From NCBI GenBank assembly GCA_009699915.1, contig WLNG01000015.1, positions 1 to 13,256 on the forward strand: DNA of 13,256 nt, written 5' to 3'. The stretch is from Actinomycetota bacterium (GTDB lineage: Bacteria > Actinomycetota > Thermoleophilia > Solirubrobacterales > Solirubrobacteraceae). Position numbers and translations under genes: made by a program. Each line of letters begins with the position of its first letter. The stretch's first letter is position 1. This document shows, piece after piece, positions 1 through 5,989 of this stretch. Under the pieces are notes generated by a model. The model did no database searches. It worked only from the letters and a program-made list of their open reading frames with translations, and was not told where the DNA came from.

Positions 1-1224
1 GACTGCGACACGACCGGCATCGAGCCGGACTTCTCGCTCGTCAAGTTCAAGGAGCTCGTCGGCGGCGGTCAGATGACGATCGTCAACCGCACCGTCCCGC
101 TTGCGCTGCAGACGCTCGGCTACGCCGACGAGCAGGTCGAGCAGATCGAGGCGTACATCCGCGAGCACGGCACGATCCTGGACGCCCCCGGTCTGCGCGC
201 CGAGGACCTCCCGGTCTTCGACGTCGCGGTCGGCGCCCGGGCAATCTCGCCGCAGGGCCACATCACGATGATGGGCGCGGTCCAGCCGTTCATCTCGGGT
301 GCGATCTCCAAGACGGTGAACATGCCGCACGACTCGAGCGTCGAGGACATCGAGCAGGCGTACATCGATGCATGGCGCCTCGGCGTCAAGGCGCTCGCGA
401 TCTACCGCGACGGATCGAAGACCGCCCAGGCGCTGCGCACCGACGCTCAGGACAACAAGGACATTCCCGTCGGCGCCGGGGGCTTCACCCAGGAGCAGGT
501 GGACGCGCTGGTCGAGCAGGCCGTCGTGGCCGCGAAGAAGGAGGCAGGCCCGGCCCGTCACCGGATGCCGCGCGAGCGCCAGTCGATCACCCACAAGTTC
601 TCGATCGGCGGCCATGAGGGCTACATCACCGCCGGCATGTACGAGGACGGCACGGTCGGCGAGATCTTCCTCACCGACATCGGCAAGGAGGGCTCGACCC
701 TCCGCGGCATGATGAACTCGTTCGCGACGGCGATCTCGATCGCGCTCCAGTACGGGGTGCCGCTCGAGACGCTCGTGCGCAAGTTCAGCTACATGCGCTT
801 CGAGCCGGAAGGGATCACGCAAAACCCCGAGATCCCGTTCGCCAGGTCGATGCCGGACTACATCATGCGCTGGCTCGCCTCGCGCTTCCTGGACACCGAC
901 GCGCAGGAGGAGCTTGGGATCCTCACCCCCGAGGTCCGCGCCCGCAAGTCGGCCAGCGAGGCGGCAACGTCGCTCGTGAGCGACACGGCCTCGCCGGTCG
1001 CGCCCCCGGAGCTGCCGGGTAATGCGAAGGTTCTTGACGTGCGAACGGTCGAGCCGGTCGCGGCCGCCGTCGCGATCACCGACGCTCCGCCGGTCGTCCC
1101 GGCGCGGCTCGGCGTCGGCGGCATCGACGTCGGCCCCGCGTGCAACCAGTGCGGCGGCATCATGCAGCGCACCGGCGCTTGCTACACCTGCACCAGCTGC
1201 GGGAACAACACCGGCTGCGGCTGA
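1..1224 (+). CDS. nrdJ: Coenzyme B12-dependent ribonucleotide reductase, C-terminal part (5' end outside window)
   Basis: Class II ribonucleotide reductase, which makes deoxyribonucleotides in the cytoplasm using adenosylcobalamin. Frame 1 is open from the first base, so the gene enters from the left; the ATG at 73 is internal. Seen: the start of the window reads DTTGIEPDFSLVKFK and then GGGQMTIVN, typical of the late catalytic barrel of NrdJ. Next come MMGAVQPFISGAISKTVNMP and the GVKALAIYRDGSK stretch. A TSCPD-type domain follows (about 560-880 nt), then a low-complexity Ala/Val/Pro linker, and a zinc-ribbon-like tail with C-x2-C near 1141 and CxxC plus a terminal Cys near 1183-1221. The tail is known in this family as a redox or metal-binding end. 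Its last 97 bp recur at 3051-3147. No terminator follows; the next gene starts 9 nt after the stop. Confidence 0.95.
   Translation, partial: DCDTTGIEPDFSLVKFKELVGGGQMTIVNRTVPLALQTLGYADEQVEQIEAYIREHGTILDAPGLRAEDLPVFDVAVGARAISPQGHITMMGAVQPFISGAISKTVNMPHDSSVEDIEQAYIDAWRLGVKALAIYRDGSKTAQALRTDAQDNKDIPVGAGGFTQEQVDALVEQAVVAAKKEAGPARHRMPRERQSITHKFSIGGHEGYITAGMYEDGTVGEIFLTDIGKEGSTLRGMMNSFATAISIALQYGVPLETLVRKFSYMRFEPEGITQNPEIPFARSMPDYIMRWLASRFLDTDAQEELGILTPEVRARKSASEAATSLVSDTASPVAPPELPGNAKVLDVRTVEPVAAAVAITDAPPVVPARLGVGGIDVGPACNQCGGIMQRTGACYTCTSCGNNTGCG
1128..1224 (+). repeat. 97-bp nrdJ-tail repeat, copy 1 (in the functional gene)
   Basis: Direct repeat partner of 3051-3147 (offset 1923 bp). By eye 94 of 97 positions agree; the differences are at 1137, 1140 and 1160. 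Homology begins at the shared CGTCGGCC and ends at the nrdJ stop codon, after which the two copies diverge. The pair brackets the propeller A insertion exactly. Confidence 0.9.
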
Positions 1225-1233
1225 GTTTGCCTG

Positions 1234-2781
1234 ATGGTTCGCGGCGGACGGGGCCTGGCGCTGGCTGTGCTGAGCTCATTCATCATGTGTGTGGCAGCCG
1301 CGCCGGCCGGTGCGGCAGCGCCGGGGCAGGTGACGGAGTTCAGCGCGGGGATCACCGCCGGCTCCGATCCCTTTGGCATTGCGGCAGGGCCGGACGGGAA
1401 TCTGTGGTTCACCGAGTACAGCGGGGACCGGATCGCGAGGATCACGCCGGCGGGTGTGGTGACGGAGTTCAGTGACGGGATCACCCCGGGCTCTTATCCC
1501 ATTGGCATCGTTGCGGGCCCGGACGGGAACATGTGGTACACCGGCCAGGTCCGGATCGGGAGGATCACGCCGCTCGGTGCGGTGACCGAGTTCAGTGACG
1601 GGATCACCGCCGGGTCGCGGGTGATCGGTATCGCTGCGGGTGCGGATGGGAATTTGTGGTTCACCGAGGACTTCGGGGACAGGGTCGGCAGGATCACACC
1701 GCTCGGTGTGGTGACGGAGTTCAGTGCGGGAATCACCGCCGGCTCGAGTCCCAATGGCATTGCGGCGGGGCCGGACGGGAACATGTGGTTCACCGAGAAC
1801 AACGGGAATCGGGTTGGCCGGATCACGCCGTCCGGGGTGGTGACGGAGTTCAGTACGGGGATCTTGAGCGCCCACGAGATTGCGGCGGGCCCGGATGGGA
1901 ATCTGTGGTTCACCGAGGTGGACGCGAACCGGATCGGAAGGATCACGCCGTCTGGTGTGGTGACCGAGTTCCCTGCGGCGATCACCGCCGACTCTGGTCC
2001 CCTCGATATTGCGGCGGGTCCGGATGGGAACATGTGGTTCACCGAGATCAGCGGAAATCGGATCGGGAGAATCACGCCGTCGGGTGTGGTGACGGAGTTC
2101 AGTGCGGGGATCACCGCCGGCTCGAGTCCCCATGACATTGCGGCGGGTCCGGATGGGAACATGTGGTTCACCGAGATCAGCGGAAATCGGATCGGGAGAA
2201 TCACCCTCGGGACGTATGCGTTGTCGGTGACGAAGACGGGCAGTGGTTCGGGGACCGTCACCTCATCGCCTGCTGGCATTGACTGCGGTTCCGCCTGCTC
2301 TGCGGACGTCGACGCCTATGCGGCGGTGACGCTCACGGCGGTCGCGGCGTCTGGGTCCACGTTCGCTGGCTGGGGCGGCGCGTGTTCAGGGGACGGCGCC
2401 TGCACGGTGACGATGAGCGAGGCCCGGTCTGTTACTGCGACCTTCAATGCGGCGGCGAGCCTTTCGCTGCTGCGGGTGCGCAGCTTGGGAGGGAGAATCT
2501 CCTCGCTGGTGAAGGTCTCTGGCCGCGGGAAGACGACGCAGCGCGGCACGTTCCGGGCGGGCGGGCGCACCCACATCGCATGCCGCAGTGCAGCTCGCAC
2601 CTCAACGAAGGCCGGCCGGTTCACGATGTCCTGTTCGCTGCGCGATGTGGTGGCTCAGGCGCGCCTAGCGGGGGCGGTGCGGGTGCGTCTGACGACGACG
2701 TTCACGCCGGCGGCCGGCAGGCAGAAGACCGTGGTGCGCACAGTGGTGCTCTCGCGGCTGGTGCCGGCGTTCGCCGGCTGA
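1234..2781 (+). CDS. Secreted Vgb-like seven-bladed beta-propeller protein (propeller A)
   Basis: A 515-residue exported protein. Residues 1-28 form a signal peptide (Arg-rich start, hydrophobic core, AGAA-type cleavage site). Residues 33-326 hold seven blades of about 40-44 residues with the signature AGPDGN(L/M)WFTE and then NRIGRITP, the virginiamycin-B-lyase / streptogramin-lyase propeller family. I do not see the catalytic His/Glu set of true Vgb enzymes, so a binding or structural role is more likely than lyase activity. Residues about 327-405 look like a divergent InlB B-repeat domain (GSGTVTSSPAGIDCG, then FAGWGGACSG). Residues 410-515 are the C-terminal domain shared with propellers B and C, with Cys450 and Cys467. 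The ATG lies 9 nt after the nrdJ stop with no Shine-Dalgarno and no promoter of its own, unlike propeller D at 12853. It uses more G/T-ended glycine and valine codons than nrdJ or the B and C genes. Confidence 0.88.
   Translation: MVRGGRGLALAVLSSFIMCVAAAPAGAAAPGQVTEFSAGITAGSDPFGIAAGPDGNLWFTEYSGDRIARITPAGVVTEFSDGITPGSYPIGIVAGPDGNMWYTGQVRIGRITPLGAVTEFSDGITAGSRVIGIAAGADGNLWFTEDFGDRVGRITPLGVVTEFSAGITAGSSPNGIAAGPDGNMWFTENNGNRVGRITPSGVVTEFSTGILSAHEIAAGPDGNLWFTEVDANRIGRITPSGVVTEFPAAITADSGPLDIAAGPDGNMWFTEISGNRIGRITPSGVVTEFSAGITAGSSPHDIAAGPDGNMWFTEISGNRIGRITLGTYALSVTKTGSGSGTVTSSPAGIDCGSACSADVDAYAAVTLTAVAASGSTFAGWGGACSGDGACTVTMSEARSVTATFNAAASLSLLRVRSLGGRISSLVKVSGRGKTTQRGTFRAGGRTHIACRSAARTSTKAGRFTMSCSLRDVVAQARLAGAVRVRLTTTFTPAAGRQKTVVRTVVLSRLVPAFAG
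2008..2075 (+). repeat. 68-bp perfect direct repeat, blade 6
   Basis: Identical to 2137-2204 with an offset of 129 bp, exactly one 43-residue blade. Blades 6 and 7 of propeller A therefore look like a recent in-frame blade duplication or conversion. Confidence 0.9.
2137..2204 (+). repeat. 68-bp perfect direct repeat, blade 7
   Basis: Second copy of the unit at 2008-2075. The copies diverge after the shared ATCAC, where blade 7 leaves the propeller and enters the next domain. Confidence 0.9.
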
Positions 2782-2971
2782 GCCGGTCCGCGCTCAGCCC
2801 AAGTCGATGATCGCGTCGAGCTCCGAGCGGTAGCCGGGGAGCACGGCCTCGTGCTCCCCGCGGCGGAAGATCGCGCGGGCGGTCTGCACCGCCTCCGGGG
2901 GGAGCGCGGCGATGCGCGCGGAGAGCTCGAATGCCGTCGGCAGCAGCTCCTCGCGCTCGACGATCGCCGCG
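2764..2971. repeat. Duplicated block matching 9565-9772 (propeller 3' end plus crotonase 3' end)
   Basis: Aligned at a constant offset of 6801 bp, with 5 differences in 208 bp by eye (at 2773, 2787, 2802, 2803 and 2922). The block starts inside CCGGCGTTC, the last codons of the propeller genes, and crosses the identical 12-bp stop-to-stop spacing into the antisense crotonase. Upstream of 2764 the coding sequences of propellers A and C differ at many third positions, so the junction lies at this 9-bp microhomology. Confidence 0.88.
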
Positions 2972-3058
2972 CCACCGCCCACGGCCGGTCCGTTGAGCGC
3001 GCCGACGAGCGGCTTGGGGAAGGCGGAGAGCGTCTCGAACCACGTCAGCGCGTCGGCC
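2794..3058 (-). pseudogene. Crotonase (enoyl-CoA hydratase/isomerase) remnant, internally deleted and 5'-truncated
   Basis: A broken second copy of the gene at 9595-10278. It keeps the C-terminal end (IVEREELL to the stop, with IIDLG instead of IIELG) joined directly to the GPAVGGGAAI segment. Between them 195 bp (65 codons) are missing compared with the intact gene. The deletion ends fall on two copies of GATCGCCGCG (9763-9772 and 9958-9967 in the intact gene), leaving one copy at 2962-2971. The deletion is in frame but removes the residues after the glycine-rich oxyanion segment, including the PEL glutamate, so no activity is expected. The upstream half of the gene is absent: at about 3051-3058 it switches to the nrdJ tail through a short CGGCC microhomology. 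There is no start codon in context. Confidence 0.9.
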
Positions 3059-3147
3059 CGGCCTGCAACCAGTGCGGCGGCACCATGCAGCGCACCGGCG
3101 CTTGCTACACCTGCACCAGCTGCGGGAACAACACCGGCTGCGGCTGA
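3051..3147 (+). pseudogene. Second copy of the nrdJ 3' end (97 bp)
   Basis: Encodes the zinc-ribbon tail of NrdJ up to and including its stop codon, with one Ile-to-Thr change in the tail (1160 T versus 3083 C). It is separated from nrdJ by the 1.9-kb insertion. It is followed by a terminator, whereas the functional nrdJ copy is not, so this probably marks the original 3' flank of nrdJ. A GTG-initiated open frame (2851-3147) runs through the antisense crotonase remnant into this tail. It has no visible ribosome-binding site, and I do not call it a gene. Confidence 0.88.
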
Positions 3148-3179
3148 GTGCTGACCTTCACCACGTCGTCCTGAAGGAC

Positions 3180-3207
3180 CGAAAGCCCCGCTCCGGCGGG
3201 GCTTTCG
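3180..3207 (+). terminator. Rho-independent-type terminator hairpin, probably the original nrdJ terminator
   Basis: Perfect 11-bp stem CGAAAGCCCCG / CGGGGCTTTCG around a CTCCGG loop, 32 nt after the duplicated nrdJ stop. There is no long U-tract beyond the T-run inside the stem, which is common in high-GC actinobacteria. It now ends transcription of the nrdJ-propeller A unit. Confidence 0.8.
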
Positions 3208-3248
3208 CGTTCGCTCGACGCTTGTCGTAGCGGTGCGCCGACTGAGAG

Positions 3249-3264
3249 GTGGGGCTGCCCCTAC
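3249..3264. promoter_or_regulatory. 16-bp GTGGGG...CCCCTAC dyad upstream of propeller B (putative operator)
   Basis: Imperfect dyad GTGGGGCTGCCCCTAC with a 6-bp stem including one G-T pair. Its last base is 43 nt before the propeller B ATG. A related 16-mer, GTGGGGGAACCCCCAC, ends exactly 43 nt before the propeller C ATG; 12 of 16 positions agree. No such site stands before the regulator, ohr or propeller D genes. The 159-bp gap 3148-3306 holds only the terminator, this dyad and the -10 box. Confidence 0.6.
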
Positions 3265-3294
3265 GTTTGCCCGTGAGCGTCGGAAGGCTCCGCT

Positions 3295-3300
3295 TACCGT
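3295..3300 (+). promoter_or_regulatory. -10 box TACCGT of a probable leaderless promoter for propeller B
   Basis: TANNNT hexamer within CCGCTTACCGT, followed by 6 nt and the ATG, so transcription would start at or next to the start codon. Propeller C has the closely similar CCGCTTATCCT at the same place. No convincing -35 is seen, consistent with an activator-dependent promoter. Confidence 0.6.
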
Positions 3301-3306
3301 TGGCGC

Positions 3307-5247
3307 ATGCGCCGCCTCGTCCGTCTCGTAGTCACCTCCACCGTCGTGCTCGCGGGCCTCCTGCCGCTCGCGTCAGTCGCGACGGCAGCCGTCCCGGTCA
3401 ACACCGTCGCGCCCTCGATCTCGGGCACGCCCGACGTCGGCCGGACCCTCACCGCCAACAACGGCACGTGGACGGACTCTCCGACGGGCTTCACCTACCA
3501 GTGGGAGAGCTGCACGGAGGCCTGGACCGCGTTGTCCAGCCCGACGGGCGCCGACAGCACCTCATGGTTCGATGTCGCCTACGGCGGGACAGCGGGGTCC
3601 GAGCTGTACGTCGCGGTCGGCGTGGGTTCCTCCTCCGGCGGCCGGATCATCACCAGCCCGGACGGCGTGACCTGGACGGCCCGGCAGGACCCGGGTCCCG
3701 ACAGCCTGAAGGAGTGGCGTGCCGTCGCCTACGGAGCGGGCCGGTTCGTCGCGGTCGGCGACTACGGCGGGTCGGGGACCGAGCGGGTCATGACCAGCAC
3801 CGACGGCATCAATTGGTCGTACGCGACCAGCGTCCCCACGACCACGACGTGGCAGAGCCTCGCGTTCGGTGGCGGCAAGTTCGTCGCGACGGCTTACTCC
3901 GGCACGGTGATGACGAGCTCGGATGGCCTCAGCTGGACGATCGCGTCGAGCACGCTCGACACCGCGCCGAAGGCGGTTGCGTACGGCAATGGACGGTTCG
4001 TCGTCGTCACGAACGACAAGGCGTACTACAGCGCCGACGGGGACACGTTCACCGCGACGACCACGGTCGGCAGCGGCAAGTACTGGCGCGACGTCACGTA
4101 CGGAGCAGGCACCTGGGTGGCGGTCGGCACGACCGGCTTCTCCAGCGCGAACAGCACCGCGATGGTGAGCACCGACAACGGATCCACCTGGACCGCGGCA
4201 ACCATCCCGAGCGTCGTGTGGTGGGGCGTCGCCTACGGTGACGGCCAGTTCGTCGCCGTGGGAAACGGTGCAAATTCGATCGCCACGAGCGCGGACGGCA
4301 CCACCTGGACGGCGCAGACGACGCCGAACCTCGGCTCGTACTCGGTCGCGATCGGCGCCGGCACGACGGTCGCCGTCGGTGATCCGACCGGCGGCGCGGC
4401 GGGGGCGATCGCGACCATCGAGGTGACCTGCACCGACATCGGCGGGGCGACGAATGCCACCTACCAACTGCAGGCAGGCGACCAAGGCAAGCAGATCAAG
4501 GTCAAGGTCACCGCGACGAACGGGAGCGGCTCGGCCAATGCCACCAGCGGAGCGACGGAGGCCGTCGGCGCCGAGCCCAGCCCCTACGCGCCCGTCAATA
4601 CCGCGCTGCCGACCCTGTCCGGCCTTGCCGAGGTCGACAAGACGCTCACGGCCGACCCGGGCACCTGGAACGCCTATCCGGAGGCGATCACTTACACCTA
4701 CACGTGGCAGCGCTGCGACGACGATCAGGGCAACGGCTGCGTCGACATCTCAGGTGCCGACGGATCGACCTATGTCACCGGTAGTGCCGACGTCGGCAAG
4801 TACATCCGCTCCAAGGTGACGGCCACCAACGACTCGGGCAGCGGGTCGGCGTTCAGCGACTCCGTCGGGCCCATCACGAAGGCCATTACGCCTGAGGAGC
4901 CGGGCGGTGGAACCCCGTCGAACACATTCACGCTGCGTACGCCGCTGCTCATAGGCGGAGGCATCCGCACGCTGGTTCGCGTCCCGGGCGCGGGCGTCGT
5001 CCGGCAGAACGCCACGTTCCGTTCGCGCGGCAAGACCCGCCAGGCATGCGTCGCCGGCTCCCTGAAGGTCGCGAAGACGGGGACCTACCGCCTCCGGTGC
5101 CGCCTCTCGGCAGCGGTAATGAACGCGCGGCGCAGCGGCCCAGTGCGCGTCACGCTGCGCACCACGTACACGCCGACCGGCGGCACCGCACGGGTGGTCG
5201 TCCGCACCGTTGTGCTCTCGAGCCTCAAGCCCCGCTTCACCGGGTGA
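3307..5247 (+). CDS. Secreted protein: Ig-like domain with inserted seven-bladed propeller, second Ig-like domain, shared C-terminal domain (propeller B)
   Basis: A 646-residue exported protein. Residues 1-28 are a signal peptide (RRLVRL, hydrophobic core, ATAA). Residues 29-69 are the first half of an actinobacterial Ig-like domain (VNTVAPSISGTPDVGRTLTA, then GFTYQWESC69). Residues about 72-372 hold seven BNR/Asp-box-like repeats, each with (V/L)AYGxGxFVAVG and then SxDGxTWT. The motif split between WTAL at the start and GAIATIEV at the end suggests a ring closed by N- and C-terminal strands. Residues 375-420 are the second half of the Ig-like domain (TC375TDIGGATNATY, then VKVTATNGSGS). Residues about 430-530 are an uninterrupted Ig-like domain of the same kind, with Cys470 and Cys478 only seven residues apart. 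Residues about 541-646 are the shared C-terminal domain with Cys581 and Cys598. No LPXTG motif or C-terminal membrane helix is seen. Function unknown; a surface or secreted binding protein is plausible. Confidence 0.88.
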   Translation: MRRLVRLVVTSTVVLAGLLPLASVATAAVPVNTVAPSISGTPDVGRTLTANNGTWTDSPTGFTYQWESCTEAWTALSSPTGADSTSWFDVAYGGTAGSELYVAVGVGSSSGGRIITSPDGVTWTARQDPGPDSLKEWRAVAYGAGRFVAVGDYGGSGTERVMTSTDGINWSYATSVPTTTTWQSLAFGGGKFVATAYSGTVMTSSDGLSWTIASSTLDTAPKAVAYGNGRFVVVTNDKAYYSADGDTFTATTTVGSGKYWRDVTYGAGTWVAVGTTGFSSANSTAMVSTDNGSTWTAATIPSVVWWGVAYGDGQFVAVGNGANSIATSADGTTWTAQTTPNLGSYSVAIGAGTTVAVGDPTGGAAGAIATIEVTCTDIGGATNATYQLQAGDQGKQIKVKVTATNGSGSANATSGATEAVGAEPSPYAPVNTALPTLSGLAEVDKTLTADPGTWNAYPEAITYTYTWQRCDDDQGNGCVDISGADGSTYVTGSADVGKYIRSKVTATNDSGSGSAFSDSVGPITKAITPEEPGGGTPSNTFTLRTPLLIGGGIRTLVRVPGAGVVRQNATFRSRGKTRQACVAGSLKVAKTGTYRLRCRLSAAVMNARRSGPVRVTLRTTYTPTGGTARVVVRTVVLSSLKPRFTG

Positions 5248-5266
5248 TCTGACACGTCCCGGACGT

Positions 5267-5272
5267 TAGGCT
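5267..5272 (+). promoter_or_regulatory. -10 box TAGGCT before the response regulator (probable leaderless start)
   Basis: TANNNT followed by exactly 6 nt and the ATG at 5279, in the 31-bp gap after propeller B. The G/C-run dyad found before B and C is absent here. Partial transcription from the B promoter is also possible because no terminator stands between them. Confidence 0.5.
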
Positions 5273-5278
5273 GACCGC

Positions 5279-5989
5279 ATGTCGATGGCGTCGCTTGACG
5301 AGGAGAACGACGCCGCAACGCACTCCCGGTCGGTGCTCGTCGTCGAGGACGAGCCACTCCTGCGCGAACTGATCGGGGCTGCGCTCGAGGCGCACGGATT
5401 CGAGGTCGTCACGGCCGGGTCCGCGTCGGACGCCGTGCGCGCCTTCCGCGCCGTCGACCCGGACGGCGTCGTGATGGACGTCGACCTGGGGCTGGGCCCG
5501 AACGGCTTCGACGTCGCCGAGCGCTTCGTGCAGGCAGGGACCGGCGTCGCGATCGTCTTCCTCACCAATCTGCCCGATCCCCGCTTCGCGGGGCGCGGCC
5601 CGGATGACGTGCCCGCTGGAATCGCATACCTGCGTAAGGGCGCCGTGCATGACGTCGGCGCACTCGTCGCGACGCTCGACGCCGCAATGCGGGGGGACGT
5701 CGCGACGGAGATGCGGCACGACCGCGACGCGAGCCGCCCGCTCGCCGATCTGACGCGTCATCAGGTGGAGGCGCTGCGGCTCGTGGCGCTCGGGCGCACG
5801 AATGCGCAGATCGCGCAGGTGCGAGGCACGACCGAGAAGGCCGTCGAGCGCGTCGTGGCGCGGGCGTTTGCCGCGGCCGGGGTGAGCGCACAGGCGGCGA
5901 GCAACACCCGTGTCGATGCCGCGCGCCGCTTCATCCACCTCAGCGGCCATCCGATGGTGAACGCGGACGACCTCGGGCCGGGCCGGTGA
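5279..5989 (+). CDS. Two-component response regulator, receiver plus LuxR-type HTH
   Basis: A 236-residue cytoplasmic transcription regulator. The receiver domain (about 18-137) shows the acidic pair E23-D24, the phosphoacceptor Asp67 in VVMDVDLG, Thr96 in FLTNL, and Lys120 in YLRKG, so the full phosphorylation set is present. The HTH region (about 155-205) reads LTRHQVEALRLVALGRTNAQ, then IAQ...TTEKAVERVVARAFAAAGV, the LuxR/NarL-type recognition pattern, followed by a C-terminal tail of about 30 residues. The ATG at 5279 is preferred because of the -10 box 7 nt upstream; the ATG at 5285 is an in-frame alternative. Its stop overlaps the start of the kinase gene (GTGA), so the two are translationally coupled and form one signalling pair. 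Likely targets, by position only, are the flanking propeller genes B and C. Confidence 0.9.
   Translation: MSMASLDEENDAATHSRSVLVVEDEPLLRELIGAALEAHGFEVVTAGSASDAVRAFRAVDPDGVVMDVDLGLGPNGFDVAERFVQAGTGVAIVFLTNLPDPRFAGRGPDDVPAGIAYLRKGAVHDVGALVATLDAAMRGDVATEMRHDRDASRPLADLTRHQVEALRLVALGRTNAQIAQVRGTTEKAVERVVARAFAAAGVSAQAASNTRVDAARRFIHLSGHPMVNADDLGPGR

Noticed and set aside
1324..2204. CRISPR-like regularly spaced repeats
   Set aside because: The repeats are in-frame protein blades of about 129 bp with no spacer structure and no cas genes.
1276..2279. Minus-strand open frames opposite propeller A (285 and 261 codons)
   Set aside because: Their periodic sequence is simply the reverse complement of the Vgb blades.
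1234..2781. True streptogramin B lyase (vgb resistance gene)
   Set aside because: The blades match the Vgb fold, but the catalytic His/Glu set is not evident. The protein is secreted and has extra surface-type domains, so antibiotic resistance is not supported.
1128..3147. Integrative element with att sites at the nrdJ 3' end
   Set aside because: The direct repeats resemble attL/attR, but no integrase, transposase, terminal inverted repeat or mobility gene lies between them. A homology or microhomology event explains the data more simply.
1128..3147. Pure assembly artefact
   Set aside because: Not fully excluded, but the duplicated pieces differ from their partners at 2-5 % of positions and carry a specific slippage deletion, which an assembler joining identical k-mers would not make.
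3249..4241. Plus-strand open frame of 330 codons overlapping propeller B
   Set aside because: Arg/His-rich out-of-frame reading of propeller B; it would start inside the proposed operator and has no domain.
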